From Nocardia sp. alder85J (GTDB taxonomy: Bacteria; Actinomycetota; Actinomycetes; Mycobacteriales; Mycobacteriaceae), in the NCBI RefSeq assembly GCF_020176955.2, contig NZ_JAIUCZ020000001.1:186001-250000 (forward strand): a DNA stretch of 64,000 bases, given 5' to 3'. The position numbers and the translations under genes are program-made. Below, in pieces: positions 1-9,750 of this stretch. The notes under the pieces were generated by a model, which worked only from the letters and a program-made list of their open reading frames with translations, searched no databases and was not told the DNA's origin. Within the stretch, counting starts at the first letter, position 1. Every line of letters starts with the position of its first letter.

Positions 1-854
1 ACCCGGAAGGCGAACTCGCGCGGCAGATCCATCCGGCCGGAGGAGGCCACCACGATGTGCTGGGTCAGGGCCGGCGCCGTCAGCGGCGCGTAGCGGATGC
101 GCTCCCGCGCGATCTCCGCGCCGCAGGCGGAGACCGGCAGTACCGCACAGGCTTCGCCGCGCTCCACCAGATCCAGCAGCACCGGCAGCGAATCGGTCGT
201 GATCGGCGCCTGCACCCGCAGCATCAGCCGCAGCGCGGCATTCTCGACGGTGCTCGCGATGCCGATCGGCGAGGCGGGCAGCACCAGCGGCATGCCGACC
301 AGCCGGGTGAAGCTGATCGGCCGGTCCGGCCGCAGCTCCGATTCCGGCCCGCCGACCACGACCAGATCCTCCACCAGCAGGTCCCGGGCGAACAGCCGCT
401 CGTCGCTCACCTGGTTGATCACCGACGAGTCGATCCGGCCGCGCATCATCTCCTCGATCAGGGTGTCGGCCCCGGCGACCGTCAGGTGCACGCTGACCTT
501 GGGGAACGCCGCGCGCAGGCCGGTCAGCAGCGGCCCGGCCAGCAGCGGCGCGACCGTCGGCACCATGCCGAGATGCAGGGCGCGCTCGATGCGGGCCAGT
601 GGCGACCCGGCGTAGTGCAACGCCAGCTCCAGTTGCCGTAGCGGGGCGGCGGTGGAGGCGCGCAGCCGCTCCCCGTCCTCGGTCAGCTCCACCCCCCGCC
701 GGGTGCGGTGGAACAACGTGATGCCGAGATCCTCCTCCAGCAGCCGGATCTGGCGGCTCAGCGCCGGCTGCGCGACCCCGAGGACGGCCGCGGCCCGGGT
801 CATGGAGCCCTCCTCGGCGATCCGCAGGAAGTACTTCAGCCGGTGGGTGTCCAT
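1..854 (-). CDS. LysR-family transcriptional regulator, 3' end outside window
   Basis: This gene encodes a DNA-binding regulator of the LysR family and runs off the left edge, so the C-terminus is missing. The ATG at 854-852 opens with MDTHRLKYFLRIAEEGSMTR, a typical LysR winged-helix start. The recognition helix lies in the segment AAVLGVAQPALSRQIRLLEE. A periplasmic-binding-like effector domain follows, seen in stretches such as LARIERALHLGMVPTVAPLL and TLIEEMMRGRIDSSVINQ. About 284 residues are visible of a usual ~300. It is transcribed away from the sulfation operon that starts at 1027. LysR regulators often control the divergent neighbour, so it may regulate that operon; this is inference. 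A T-N11-A box lies in the intergenic gap. Confidence 0.9.
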   Translation of the reverse strand, partial: MDTHRLKYFLRIAEEGSMTRAAAVLGVAQPALSRQIRLLEEDLGITLFHRTRRGVELTEDGERLRASTAAPLRQLELALHYAGSPLARIERALHLGMVPTVAPLLAGPLLTGLRAAFPKVSVHLTVAGADTLIEEMMRGRIDSSVINQVSDERLFARDLLVEDLVVVGGPESELRPDRPISFTRLVGMPLVLPASPIGIASTVENAALRLMLRVQAPITTDSLPVLLDLVERGEACAVLPVSACGAEIARERIRYAPLTAPALTQHIVVASSGRMDLPREFAFR

Positions 855-876
855 CGCCGCACGGTAACACGTGCCA

Positions 877-889
877 TAACACGGTGATA
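877..889. promoter_or_regulatory. candidate LysR box (T-N11-A) between divergent genes
   Basis: The gap between the LysR start (854) and the SDR start (1027) contains TAACACGGTGATA. It fits the T-N11-A consensus and is flanked by ATA/TAT ends. A related half, GTAACACGTGCC, lies just upstream at 864-875. TATGAC at 887-892 could be the -10 of the rightward operon. The match is visible, but LysR boxes are short and the assignment is tentative. Confidence 0.35.
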
Positions 890-1026
890 TGACTGTCCGC
901 CGAAATCGGTATTGGCCGGTGAAATGCGCCGAGTCCTAACCTTCCAGCACAGGATCTTCCAGACCGGGCCTGCGACGCCCGACGATCCGGATGCGCTCCA
1001 ATGCCGGAGCGGGAGAGGAGTTTCCG

Positions 1027-1899
1027 ATGGAGACTCAGGAACAGGACTGGTCCCGGATATTGGGTTTCGACCGGCTTCCGTATCACATCGTCGACAAACG
1101 GGTCAGTGACCTGCTCGATCTGCGCGGCCGGAAAGCGGTGGTCACCGGGGCCGGTGGCGACGGCCTGGGGCATGCGATCGCGAATCGGCTCGCGGGCTGC
1201 GGCGCGGATATCGCGCTGGTCGGCCGCACCTTCGAGAAGGTGGAGCGCCGGGCGAAGGAGATCGAGCAGCGCTGGGGCGTGCGCACGGTCCCGGTCCGCG
1301 CGGACATGTCCGACTGGGACCAGGTGCACCGCGCGGTGGCGGAGAGCCGGGAAGCGCTGGGCGGCTTCGACATCATGATCAACAACCCGGTCATGGTCAC
1401 CGCCGGCGCCTTCGACCGGCACACCAAGGCCGATATCGACATGACCGTGCTCGGCAGCCTGACCATGATGATGTACGGCGCGCACGCCGCGCTGGAACAT
1501 CTGCTGCCGCAGGGTTCGGGCAAGATCATCAACATCGGCGCGATCGCCGGGCGGGTGCAGCAGTCCGGCCTGACGGTGTATTCGGCCTGCAAGGCGGGGG
1601 TCATCGGCTTCACCCGCAATCTCGCGCACGAGTACTCCTCGCGCGGGATCAGCGTGATGGCGGTGGGGCCGGGCATCATGCTCAAGGACGATATGAAGCG
1701 GTACCTGCTGAATCCGGCCAACGACGCCGAGCGGGCCGGCCGCGACGCGATCGCGGAGTCGATCACCGAGCGGGTGCAACTCGGCCGGGCCGCGCTGCCC
1801 GAAGAGGTGGCCAACGTGGTGGCCTTCCTGGCGTCCGAGGCGGCGAGCTACATGTGCGGGCAGACGATCGACGTCGCCGGCGGCCAGTGGATGGGGTGA
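1027..1899 (+). CDS. SDR-family oxidoreductase, first gene of sulfation operon
   Basis: This is a 290-residue NAD(P)-dependent short-chain dehydrogenase/reductase. I chose the ATG at 1027 because GGAGAGGAG lies six bases upstream; an in-frame ATG at 991 has no such site. The cofactor motif TGAGGDGLG is at residues 40-48. The active site YSACK places Tyr185 and Lys189, and the C-terminal DVAGGQWMG is typical of classical SDRs. The usual NNAG reads NNPV here. It is followed after three bases by a sulfotransferase gene, so it probably makes or consumes the hydroxyl or keto form of the molecule to be sulfated. The substrate cannot be read from the sequence. Confidence 0.88.
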   Translation: METQEQDWSRILGFDRLPYHIVDKRVSDLLDLRGRKAVVTGAGGDGLGHAIANRLAGCGADIALVGRTFEKVERRAKEIEQRWGVRTVPVRADMSDWDQVHRAVAESREALGGFDIMINNPVMVTAGAFDRHTKADIDMTVLGSLTMMMYGAHAALEHLLPQGSGKIINIGAIAGRVQQSGLTVYSACKAGVIGFTRNLAHEYSSRGISVMAVGPGIMLKDDMKRYLLNPANDAERAGRDAIAESITERVQLGRAALPEEVANVVAFLASEAASYMCGQTIDVAGGQWMG

Positions 1900-1902
1900 C
1901 CG

Positions 1903-3027
1903 GTGCCCACTGTCGATGACATGCTGAAAGCCGCTGTGGCGCAGACGAATCTGCGTGACTTCGGCGACGACTCGTTCCGCGGGGGGCTCGGGGTCCTGCT
2001 GGATTCGCTGGAGCGCGAGGCGCGGCTGAACGCCGCGGGCGAGAAGTTCCTGTACGACCGGATCACGCTGCACCTGGGTCAGCGGTTGCAGGTGGAGGAC
2101 TGGTATCGCCGCCATCCGGAGATCGAGGCGGAGCGGATCGTCGCGCCGCTGATCGGAATCGGCTTGCCGCGCACCGGTTCCACGGCGCTGTCGGTACTGC
2201 TGGCCCAGGATCCGGCGGTCCGGTACATCCGGCGCTGGGAATCCGCACAGCCCTGTCCACCGGCGTCCACGGTCGAGGGCGTCGATCGGCGCATCCCGCC
2301 GGATCTGGGTGAGATGGTCGGCACTCGCTACCACGTACCGGTCGACAAGCACGGGCCGATGGAGTGTCACGACCTGATGGCGCTGGACTTCAAGTCGCAC
2401 ATCTTCCACGCCTACGCGCAGGTGCCGTCCTATTCCAGCTGGCTGCTCGACGCCGATCTCACCTCGACGTTCGCCTACCAGCGGCGGGTGCTGAAACTGA
2501 TGCAGTGGGGTGAACCGCAGCGGCCGTGGCGGCTCAAGTGCCCCTCGCACGTGCTGTTCCTGGACTCTCTGAACACCGCGTTCCCGGACGCGAAATTCGT
2601 GATGACACACCGTGATCCGGCCGATGTGATCCTGTCGGTGGCCGAACTGTACGCCGACATCACCGGCCGGTTCACCGACGACATCGACCTGCCCTATATC
2701 GGCCGGCTCAATGTGGAGCACTGGACCGAGGGCATGCGCCGCACCGTCGCGTTCCGGGCCGGCGGCGCCGACGATCGCTTCTACGACATCGACTTTCGCG
2801 CGATGCAGGCCGATCCGCTCGGCGAGGTGCGGGGCCTCTACGCATGGCTGGGCGAACCGGTGTCCGAGGAGTTCGAGACCCGCATGCAGAGCTGGTGGAC
2901 CACCGCGGCCGCCGAGCGCGAGCCCGGCCACAGGGCCGATCCGGTGACCTACGACATCGACCTGGACCGGGTGCGACCGGCTTTCGCGGACTACGTCGCG
3001 CACGCCGAGCGCTGGACCGCGCACTGA
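1903..3027 (+). CDS. PAPS-dependent sulfotransferase (Sulfotransfer_3 type)
   Basis: This protein (374 residues from a GTG start; ATG at 1921 is an alternative) is predicted to transfer sulfate from PAPS to a small hydroxylated molecule in the cytoplasm. The 5'-phosphosulfate loop GLPRTGST is at residues 87-94. The 3'-phosphate motif is in FPDAKFVMTHRDPADV near residues 231-246. The central HDLMALDFKSHIFHAYAQVP and C-terminal WLGEPVS segments recur in actinobacterial sulfotransferases. The gene begins three bases after the upstream SDR stop and is followed by genes that make PAPS, which strongly supports the activity. The acceptor (sterol, polyketide, lipid or quinone) is unknown. Confidence 0.88.
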   Translation: MPTVDDMLKAAVAQTNLRDFGDDSFRGGLGVLLDSLEREARLNAAGEKFLYDRITLHLGQRLQVEDWYRRHPEIEAERIVAPLIGIGLPRTGSTALSVLLAQDPAVRYIRRWESAQPCPPASTVEGVDRRIPPDLGEMVGTRYHVPVDKHGPMECHDLMALDFKSHIFHAYAQVPSYSSWLLDADLTSTFAYQRRVLKLMQWGEPQRPWRLKCPSHVLFLDSLNTAFPDAKFVMTHRDPADVILSVAELYADITGRFTDDIDLPYIGRLNVEHWTEGMRRTVAFRAGGADDRFYDIDFRAMQADPLGEVRGLYAWLGEPVSEEFETRMQSWWTTAAAEREPGHRADPVTYDIDLDRVRPAFADYVAHAERWTAH

Positions 3028-3046
3028 TCGGAAGGAGAACAATCCG

Positions 3047-4117
3047 ATGACCATCGACACGACCGGCGGTATCGATCCCGCCCGCGAGTACGTCTTCGCC
3101 GAACGCCCGGCCGATCCGGAGATGCGCGACTCGGTGAGCTTCTGGGTGTCCGACGATCGCGGCGAGCTGGGGCTGCCCCGCATCGGCGTGGAAGCCGTCG
3201 CGTCCAACTGGGATTCGCACGACATCCAGGTCAACGTCGCCTTCGCCGACGGCCGCGCGTTCCGGCTGCGCGAGACCAGCCCGGCACGGCCGCCCGTGGG
3301 ACCCGACGGCCGGCCCACCGTACTGGGCGCGGGCCCGCTGGCCTTCCGGTGTGTGGAGCCGTTCCGCACCTGGGAGCTGTCCTATGACGGCAAGGCCGTC
3401 AGTACGACCTCTGCCGATCTGGCCGCGGGGCGGACCGGCGGCCCACTGGTCGATCTGACCTTCCGGGTGACCGCGACGATGGCGGTGCCGCCGTGGACCC
3501 AGGGCGCGCTGCGCGCGGATGCCGGTGATCGGCTGAAGAATTCGGTCGAGGGCGACCTCATGGGCGGGCCGCGCTACGAGCAGTTGTTTCGCGCTGCCGG
3601 CTCGGTGACCGTGGATGGCGGTGCGCCGCAGGAGTTCACCGGCAGCGGGCTGCGGATCCGCCGCCAGGGCGTGCGCCGGCTGGCCGAGTTCTGGGGCCAC
3701 TGCTGGCAGTCGGCGGTGTTCCCGAGCGGAAAAGCGTTCGGCTACATGGCCTATCCGCCCCGCGACGACGGAAAGCCGACCTTCAACGAGGGTTTCGTAT
3801 TCTTCGGAGACGGCGAGCTGATCCCGGCCCGGGTGGTGCGGGCGCCGTGGCTGACCCGGTTGCAGGCGCTCGGCGAGGACGTCTCACTGGTGCTCGAAAC
3901 CCCCGACGGCACCGTGATTCCGATCGAGGGCGAGACGGTCGTGTCGACCCACGATGTGCACCACGACGACGACACCTATTCGATCAAGTCGCTGAAGCAG
4001 GAGAATTCGGACTTCCCGGCCCTCCAGCAGGCGGGCGTCCGCTATCGCTGGGACGGCGAGCGGACCTACGGGATGCTCGAGCGATCGAATCCGCTGCGCA
4101 AGATCGAGCGGGGCTGA
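3047..4117 (+). CDS. conserved protein of unknown function (DUF7064/7065-like)
   Basis: The 356-residue protein has no signal peptide or membrane segment and is rich in alternating hydrophobic residues, as in a beta-barrel or lipocalin-like fold. It contains SVSFWVSDDRGELGLPRIGV near the N-terminus and RRLAEFWGHCWQSAVFPSGK in the second half. Proteins of this look sit beside sulfotransferases and SDRs in actinobacteria, and I recall them as DUF7064/DUF7065, but this is not certain. The start has AAGGAG ten bases upstream, and the next gene begins two bases after its stop. The context suggests binding or modification of the hydrophobic molecule processed by the operon. A hydratase or carrier role is possible but not shown. 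Confidence 0.6.
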   Translation: MTIDTTGGIDPAREYVFAERPADPEMRDSVSFWVSDDRGELGLPRIGVEAVASNWDSHDIQVNVAFADGRAFRLRETSPARPPVGPDGRPTVLGAGPLAFRCVEPFRTWELSYDGKAVSTTSADLAAGRTGGPLVDLTFRVTATMAVPPWTQGALRADAGDRLKNSVEGDLMGGPRYEQLFRAAGSVTVDGGAPQEFTGSGLRIRRQGVRRLAEFWGHCWQSAVFPSGKAFGYMAYPPRDDGKPTFNEGFVFFGDGELIPARVVRAPWLTRLQALGEDVSLVLETPDGTVIPIEGETVVSTHDVHHDDDTYSIKSLKQENSDFPALQQAGVRYRWDGERTYGMLERSNPLRKIERG

Positions 4118-4119
4118 CC

Positions 4120-4890
4120 GTGCGCGGATTACGGGAGAAGGTGTACGTGGTCGCGGGCGGCGCGACCGGGATCGGGGCCGCCGCGGCGGCCCGGCTGGCG
4201 GAGGAGGGTGCCCTCGTCACCGTCGGCGACATCAACATCGCCGGGGCGGAGTCGACCGCCGGGCGGATCGCGGATGCCGGTGGCCGTGCCATCGCGGTGG
4301 AATTCGACCTCGCCGACGACAAGTCGGTGCAGGCCATGGTGGACCGGACGGTCGCCGAATTCGGGGGCGTGCACGGACTGTTCAATGTCGGCGCGGATCT
4401 GTCGCCGGGCAACATCGGCCGGGACAAGACCGTGCTGGACACCGAGTTCGACATCTGGCAGCGCACCCTGGACGTCAACCTGCTCGGCTACGTCCGCACC
4501 GTCCGCGCGGTGCTGCCGCATCTGCTGGCCGCCGGCGGCGGCGGCATCGTGAACACCTCCTCGGGTACCTCGGTCGGCGGTGACCCGTCGCGGGTCGCCT
4601 ACGGGGTGTCCAAGGCCGGAGTGAACCAGCTGACCCGGCACATTGCGATCAACTACGGCCGCAACGGTATTCGGGCCAACGGTGTGATGCCGGGTCTGGT
4701 CATGGGGGAGACGGTCCGCCACCAGAACGATGTGGCGCTACAGGAGTCGTTCCTGACCGTGGCCCGCACCACCCGGCTCGGCGTGCCGGACGATCTGGCC
4801 TCGGTGGTGTCGTTCCTGCTGTCCGACGAGGCCGAATGGATCAACGGACAGGTGTGGTTCATCGGCGGCGGCGCACATCTGCGGAACTGA
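4120..4890 (+). CDS. SDR-family oxidoreductase, second of operon
   Basis: This is a 256-residue classical SDR starting at a GTG two bases after the previous stop. The cofactor motif GGATGIG is at residues 13-19. The catalytic motif YGVSK gives Tyr161 and Lys165, preceded by the serine-containing [12 protein letters not shown] at the end of beta-2 suggests NAD(H) preference. The canonical NNAG region reads FNVGADLS. With the SDR at 1027 it gives two oxidoreductases around one sulfotransferase, perhaps for oxidation and reduction at different positions or to epimerise a hydroxyl before sulfation. That role is inferred from position only. Confidence 0.88.
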   Translation: MRGLREKVYVVAGGATGIGAAAAARLAEEGALVTVGDINIAGAESTAGRIADAGGRAIAVEFDLADDKSVQAMVDRTVAEFGGVHGLFNVGADLSPGNIGRDKTVLDTEFDIWQRTLDVNLLGYVRTVRAVLPHLLAAGGGGIVNTSSGTSVGGDPSRVAYGVSKAGVNQLTRHIAINYGRNGIRANGVMPGLVMGETVRHQNDVALQESFLTVARTTRLGVPDDLASVVSFLLSDEAEWINGQVWFIGGGAHLRN

Positions 4891-4904
4891 GTGGGACGGA
4901 CGAC

Positions 4905-5828
4905 ATGACGACGACACCGGCGAGCATCGGCGGCCTGACCCACCTGCAACGGCTGGAGGCGGAGAGCATCCAGATCATGCGGGAGGCGGTCGCCGAGAGC
5001 GAGCGACCGGTCCTGCTGTATTCGATCGGCAAGGACAGCTCGGTGCTGTTGCACCTGGCGCGCAAGGCATTTCATCCGTCCCGGCTGCCGTTCCCGCTGC
5101 TGCACGTGGACACCACGTGGAAGTTCCGGGCCATGTACGACTTCCGGGACCGGATCGCGGCGGCGGACGATCTGGATCTGATCGTGCACCGGAATCCGGA
5201 ATGCGTGGCGCGCGGGATCAATCCGTTCGAGCACGGCTCGGCGCTGCACACCGAGATGTGGAAGACCGAGGGGCTCAAGCAGGCGCTCGATCTGCACAAG
5301 TTCGACCTGGCCTTCGGTGGCGCGCGCCGCGACGAGGAGAAGTCCCGCGCCAAGGAGCGGGTGTTCTCGCTGCGGTCGGCGCAGCACCGCTGGGATCCGA
5401 AGCGGCAGCGGCCGGAACTGTGGCGGCTGTACAACACCCGCAAGCGGCCCGGCGAGAGCCTGCGGGTGTTCCCGTTGTCGAACTGGACCGAGCTGGACAT
5501 CTGGCAGTACCTGCACCTGGAGCGGATCCCGCTGGTGGAGCTGTACTTCGCCGCACCGCGTCCGGTGGTGGAGCGCGACGGCGCGCTGATCATGGTCGAC
5601 GACGAGCGAATGCCGTTGCTGCCCGGGGAGATTCCGGAGCAGCGCATGGTGCGCTTCCGGACCCTCGGTTGTTATCCGCTGTCCGGCGCGGTGGCCAGCA
5701 CCGCGACCACGCTGCCCGCGGTGGTGCAGGAGATGTTGCTGACCACCAGTTCCGAGCGTCAGGGCCGGGTGATCGACCGCGATTCCACCGGCTCGATGGA
5801 GAAGAAGAAGCAGGAAGGGTACTTCTGA
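4905..5828 (+). CDS. cysD: sulfate adenylyltransferase subunit 2 (CysD)
   Basis: The 307-residue protein is the catalytic subunit of ATP sulfurylase, making adenosine 5'-phosphosulfate from ATP and sulfate with CysN. The PP-loop SIGKDS is at residues 40-45. [25 protein letters not shown] and the C-terminal [12 protein letters not shown] are hallmark CysD segments. Length is normal (about 300). The stop overlaps the cysNC start by one base, so the subunits are probably made together. No cysH or sulfite reductase gene is nearby. Placement downstream of a sulfotransferase suggests this copy supplies PAPS for sulfation rather than for cysteine synthesis. Confidence 0.96.
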   Translation: MTTTPASIGGLTHLQRLEAESIQIMREAVAESERPVLLYSIGKDSSVLLHLARKAFHPSRLPFPLLHVDTTWKFRAMYDFRDRIAAADDLDLIVHRNPECVARGINPFEHGSALHTEMWKTEGLKQALDLHKFDLAFGGARRDEEKSRAKERVFSLRSAQHRWDPKRQRPELWRLYNTRKRPGESLRVFPLSNWTELDIWQYLHLERIPLVELYFAAPRPVVERDGALIMVDDERMPLLPGEIPEQRMVRFRTLGCYPLSGAVASTATTLPAVVQEMLLTTSSERQGRVIDRDSTGSMEKKKQEGYF

Positions 5829-7768
5829 TGACGCACCCCACCCCCGAATCCGCGGATCTCGCCACCGATCCCCTGGTCGCGACCGATATCGAGGAGTACC
5901 TGCGTCGGCACGAGCGTAAGACGATGCTGCGCTTCATCACCTGCGGCAGCGTCGACGACGGCAAATCCACCCTGATCGGCCGGCTGCTCTACGACTCCAA
6001 GATGGTGTTCTCCGATCACCTGGCCGAACTGGAGCGCGATTCGAGAACCGTCGGAACCCAGGGCGGTGAACTGGATTTCGCGCTGCTGGTCGACGGCCTG
6101 GCCGCCGAACGCGAGCAGGGCATCACCATCGACGTGGCGTACCGGTTCTTCGCCACCGAACGGCGCAAGTTCATCGTGGCCGACACCCCGGGCCACGAGC
6201 AGTACACCCGCAACATGGTCACCGGGGCGTCGACGGCCGATCTGGCGGTGATCCTCGTCGACGCCCGCAAGGGCGTGCTGACCCAGACCCGCCGCCACAG
6301 CTATCTGGTGTCGCTGCTCGGCATCCGGCACATCGTGCTGGCGGTGAACAAGCTGGACCTGCTGGACTATTCACGGGAACGGTTCGCCGAGATCGACGCG
6401 GAGTATCGCGACTTCGCGGCGAGCATCGGCCTGAACAATGTTGTCGCCGTGCCGATGTCGGCCCTGCGCGGTGACAACATCCTGCAACCGAGCCCGAACA
6501 CCCCCTGGTACACCGGCCCGTCGCTGATCGGGCATCTGGAGACGGTCGCGATCACCGACGACCGCGCCGCCGGCCCGTTCCGGCTGCCGGTGCAGTGGGT
6601 CAATCGCCCGAACCTCGACTTCCGTGGTTTCGCGGGCCAGATCGCCGGTGGCACCCTCCGTCCCGGTGACCGGGTGCGGGTGCTGCCGTCGGGCCGGGAG
6701 AGTTCGGTGGCCCGGATCGTCACCGCCGACGGCGATCTGGACGCGGCCGTCGCCGATCAGTCGGTCACGCTGACCCTCACCGATGAGATCGACATCAGCC
6801 GTGGCGATGTCATCGCCGCCGCCGAGGCCGCACCCGCGGTGGCCGACCAGTTCGAGGCCCATCTGGTGTGGATGAGCGAGGAGCCGATGCTGCCCGGCCG
6901 CACCTATCTGCTGAAGCTCGGCACCGCGACGGCCGTCGCGCAGGTGGCGCAGCCGAAGTACGCCGTCAACGTCAACACCCTCGAGCGCACCGCCGCCCGG
7001 ACGCTGGCGCTGAACGAGATCGGCGTGGTCACCCTGCATCTGGACCGGCCGATCCCGTTCGATCCGTACGCCGACAACCGCGACACCGGCGGTTTCATCC
7101 TGCTGGACCGCTTCACCCAGGACACCGTCGCGGCCGGCATGCTGCGCTTCGCGCTGCGGCGGGCCCACAACATCCACTGGCAGTCGGTGGAGGTCGACCA
7201 GCAGGCGCGGGCCCGCAGCAAGGGCCAGCGCCCGGCGGTGGTGTGGTTCACCGGACTGTCCGGCGCGGGCAAGTCCACCATCGCGAACCTGGTCGAGAAG
7301 CGGTTGCACGAACAGGGTTTCCACACCTACCTGCTCGACGGCGACAACGTCCGGCACGGCCTCAACGCCGATCTGGGCTTCACCGACGCCGACCGGGTGG
7401 AGAACATCCGCCGCGTGGTGGAGGTGGCCCGGCTGCTGTCCGACGCGGGCCTGATCGTGCTGGCCTCGTTCATCGCGCCGTTCCGGGCCGAGCGCGCCCG
7501 CGCCCGCGAACGCCTCGGCGGCGCAACGTTCTTCGAGGTGCATGTGGACGCGCCCCTGGCCGTGGTCGAGGCGCGCGACCGGAAGGGCCTGTACGCCAAG
7601 GCCCGTCGCGGCGAACTGGTGAACTTCACCGGGATCGACTCGCCGTACGAGCCGCCGGCCGCGCCGGAGGTGCACCTCGACTCCGGCGGCACCCGGACCC
7701 CGCAGGAACTGGCGGACTCGGTGATCGCCGCCCTGCGGGAGGCCGGCGTGCTGCAACCGCCGCAATAG
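5828..7768 (+). CDS. cysNC: bifunctional sulfate adenylyltransferase GTPase / APS kinase (CysNC)
   Basis: The 646-residue fusion joins the regulatory GTPase of ATP sulfurylase to adenylylsulfate kinase, giving PAPS. The GTPase part has G1 GSVDDGKS at 40-47, G3 DTPGHEQY near 119 and G4 NKLD near 174, then beta-barrel domains. The APS kinase domain begins near residue 460, with P-loop GLSGAGKST near 475 and [17 protein letters not shown] soon after. The fused form is common in mycobacteria and relatives. The ATG shares one base with the cysD stop. It is the last intact gene of the operon. Confidence 0.96.
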   Translation: MTHPTPESADLATDPLVATDIEEYLRRHERKTMLRFITCGSVDDGKSTLIGRLLYDSKMVFSDHLAELERDSRTVGTQGGELDFALLVDGLAAEREQGITIDVAYRFFATERRKFIVADTPGHEQYTRNMVTGASTADLAVILVDARKGVLTQTRRHSYLVSLLGIRHIVLAVNKLDLLDYSRERFAEIDAEYRDFAASIGLNNVVAVPMSALRGDNILQPSPNTPWYTGPSLIGHLETVAITDDRAAGPFRLPVQWVNRPNLDFRGFAGQIAGGTLRPGDRVRVLPSGRESSVARIVTADGDLDAAVADQSVTLTLTDEIDISRGDVIAAAEAAPAVADQFEAHLVWMSEEPMLPGRTYLLKLGTATAVAQVAQPKYAVNVNTLERTAARTLALNEIGVVTLHLDRPIPFDPYADNRDTGGFILLDRFTQDTVAAGMLRFALRRAHNIHWQSVEVDQQARARSKGQRPAVVWFTGLSGAGKSTIANLVEKRLHEQGFHTYLLDGDNVRHGLNADLGFTDADRVENIRRVVEVARLLSDAGLIVLASFIAPFRAERARARERLGGATFFEVHVDAPLAVVEARDRKGLYAKARRGELVNFTGIDSPYEPPAAPEVHLDSGGTRTPQELADSVIAALREAGVLQPPQ

Positions 7769-7926
7769 CGCTCGGGCCGCGCGGGTGATCGGCGATCGAG
7801 GTTGCCGCCCATGAACTTCCGGATCTGCTCCACCGGGATGTAGCTGCTCGGCTTCGCCAGTCGCGGTAGCCGGGCACCGGCGCGGGCCGGAACGCCGCGC
7901 GCCGAGACAAATCCGGCCCAGGGTAA

Positions 7927-8196
7927 GTCACCATCACCCGCTACCTGGCCGCCGCCAACGACGAGACGGTGCGCGAGATCATCCGGGACCGGATCGAGGA
8001 CAGTTTCGGCACCGTCCTGGCCGCCCGGCTGCCCGGCCCCGACGCGGCGCTGCGCGCCGAACTGCTGGCCGCGCTGGTCGCCGGGGTCGGCTTCCTGCGG
8101 GACAAGATCGGCACCGGCGAACCGGTCGCCGTCGACGAGGCGACCCTGCTCGGCTACGTCGGCCGGATGGCCGCCACGCTGCTGGACGAGTCCTGA
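7927..8196 (+). pseudogene. fragment of a TetR-family regulator (C-terminal domain only)
   Basis: An in-frame stop at 7924-7926 is followed by codons for VTITRYLAAANDETVREIIR and a run ending in GRMAATLLDES. This resembles the ligand-binding C-terminal helices of TetR regulators, including AELLAALVAGVGFLRDKIG. No helix-turn-helix is encoded upstream, where only about 150 bases separate it from cysNC. A GTG at 7969 could start a 75-residue peptide, but it would not bind DNA. I read it as a truncated relic. Its stop is directly next to the stop of the convergent DUF2804 gene. Confidence 0.6.
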
Positions 8197-8197
8197 C

Positions 8198-9199
8198 CTA
8201 CAACCGCGCCCGCATCTGTTCGCAGACCCCGTGCACATCGGCGAGATCGACTGTGCGGGTACCGATGTCGAGGGTGCCCGCGAAGGTGCCGTAGGCCTGG
8301 AAATAGTCCATCGCCAGCACGCCGAGCTGGAGATCCACGGTCTTGCGGCCCTCCGGGGTGAAGGTGACGTCCAGCCGCCGGTCGGCGGAGCGAATCTGCC
8401 ACGGCGACAACGGTGCCGCTGGATCCCAGTCGAAATCCACGTCGGTCAGCGGTGCGGCGGCGTCCGGGGTCCAGATCCCGGATTCCTCGGGCTGCCCGGG
8501 TATTTCGGGCCGATCGACGAAGTTCGCGCCCACCGGTACGCCGTCGGCGAAGGCGCCGAAGGTGCCCCAGGTCCAGGTGGTGCGGTAGGGGAGTGCGGAC
8601 TTGTGCTCGTCCAGGATCGCCAGGTCGCGGTCCGGGCGGAAGACGAACTCCCGCTCGCCGACCCGCAGCGCGCCCTCGATCGGGAACAGCGCCTTGTTCG
8701 TGTACATGGTGCCGCCGGGCAGCCGGGAACTCACCGACAGAGCGGGCGAGGCCGATTTCGGCAGCAGTTCCAGCCGCCCGCTGAACGCCGGCGCCTCGGC
8801 GGTGGCGGCGATATCGATCTCGATGCGGTGGCGATCCGTCCCGAACTCGTAGCCGATCGCATATCCCTTGCGGCGTAAGGCCACCGAGCTCCCGATCAAC
8901 TGCTCCGCGATCCGCACCGCACCCGGCACCGCCACCTGCTCGTGCTGGTAGAGCGCGCCGTCGGCCCGATCGTGCACGTAGATCTCGGAGCTGGCGAGAT
9001 ATTTCGCGTCCTGGAGGATCATCGACGCGTACATGTCCGGATGCAGCACGGTGAATCCGGCCCACTCCTTGAGCCGGGTGCGCCGCAGCAGCCGCCGCGC
9101 CCCGCGGAACTCGTCGAGCGGGTTCACCGAGACCGGCCGCGCGGGCAGCCGCCCGTAGTGCCGGACGCCGTCTTCCACCAAACTGTGTGGTTCGAACAT
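8198..9199 (-). CDS. DUF2804 family protein
   Basis: The protein has 333 residues from the ATG at 9199; the ATG at 9214 would add five residues, and neither has a strong ribosome site. It matches the DUF2804 family by its N-terminal LRRTRLKEWAGFTVLHPD, central LFPIEGALRVGEREFVFRPD and YRTTWTWGTFGAF, and C-terminal LGVLAMDYFQAYGTFAG. Biochemical function is unknown. The soluble, beta-rich look and absence of a signal peptide suggest a cytoplasmic or peripheral protein. It converges on the TetR fragment and is followed upstream, on the same strand, by a MarR gene. Confidence 0.75.
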   Translation of the reverse strand: MFEPHSLVEDGVRHYGRLPARPVSVNPLDEFRGARRLLRRTRLKEWAGFTVLHPDMYASMILQDAKYLASSEIYVHDRADGALYQHEQVAVPGAVRIAEQLIGSSVALRRKGYAIGYEFGTDRHRIEIDIAATAEAPAFSGRLELLPKSASPALSVSSRLPGGTMYTNKALFPIEGALRVGEREFVFRPDRDLAILDEHKSALPYRTTWTWGTFGAFADGVPVGANFVDRPEIPGQPEESGIWTPDAAAPLTDVDFDWDPAAPLSPWQIRSADRRLDVTFTPEGRKTVDLQLGVLAMDYFQAYGTFAGTLDIGTRTVDLADVHGVCEQMRARL

Positions 9200-9293
9200 G
9201 TCCGCACTGTACATTCCCGTACCGGTCACATCGGCCGGGCCGGCGGCGGCGGACGGCCGCCAGGCGCTGCTCAGGACGGCCGGGGAGTGCTGG

Positions 9294-9737
9294 TCAGGAC
9301 GGTCCGGCATCGAGGGTGCGGCGCAGCAGCGAGTGCAGCCGGCGTTGCTCGGCCGGGGTGAGGTCGGTGGTCCGCGGCGCGAGGATCTGCACGATCTGCC
9401 CGTGCACGCGCTCGACCAGTTCGGCGCCCTGCGGGCTGAGGAAGATGTCGACGGCGCGGCCGTCGCCGGGGTTCGGGGCGCGTTGCAGCAGGCCGCGCTT
9501 CTCGGCGCGGGCGACCAGGCCGGTCATGGTGGACTTCTCCAGCCCGAGGTAACCGGCCAGCGTGGTGACGCCGACCCGGCGGTCCCGCAGGATGCCCAGC
9601 ACGCGCAGTTGGGTCAGCGACAGATCGTGCTCCGCGGCGACCCTGTTCAGCACCGCCATCGTGACGAAGGCCGCCTGTACCAGGCTGTCGACCAGTTCGT
9701 CCTGCTCGACGGCGCCGTCCGGAAGTGGTTCGAACAT
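9294..9737 (-). CDS. MarR-family transcriptional regulator
   Basis: The 147-residue protein is a dimeric winged-helix repressor. The DNA-binding region includes LSLTQLRVLGILRDRRVGVT, LAGYLGLEKSTMTGLVARAE and the wing RAPNPGDGRAVDIFLSPQG; the ends form the dimerisation helices. It diverges from the oxidoreductase at 9837, and the 99-base gap carries two copies of a palindromic sequence over a strong promoter. It therefore very probably represses the oxidoreductase and itself, released by a small electrophile or phenolic ligand. The ligand is not known. Confidence 0.93.
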   Translation of the reverse strand: MFEPLPDGAVEQDELVDSLVQAAFVTMAVLNRVAAEHDLSLTQLRVLGILRDRRVGVTTLAGYLGLEKSTMTGLVARAEKRGLLQRAPNPGDGRAVDIFLSPQGAELVERVHGQIVQILAPRTTDLTPAEQRRLHSLLRRTLDAGPS

Positions 9738-9750
9738 GCCCCCAGCCTAC

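Noticed and set aside
6371..7765. Long open frame antisense to cysNC
   Set aside because: It is Gly/Arg/His-rich without family motifs, a by-product of GC-rich third positions opposite a real gene.
7769..7926. Minus-strand open frame with a protein-like stretch (RLAKPSSYIPVEQIRKFMGG)
   Set aside because: It has no stop or start of its own, runs on into the antisense of cysNC, and I cannot match it to a family. It may be a relic like the adjacent TetR fragment but is not supportable as a gene.
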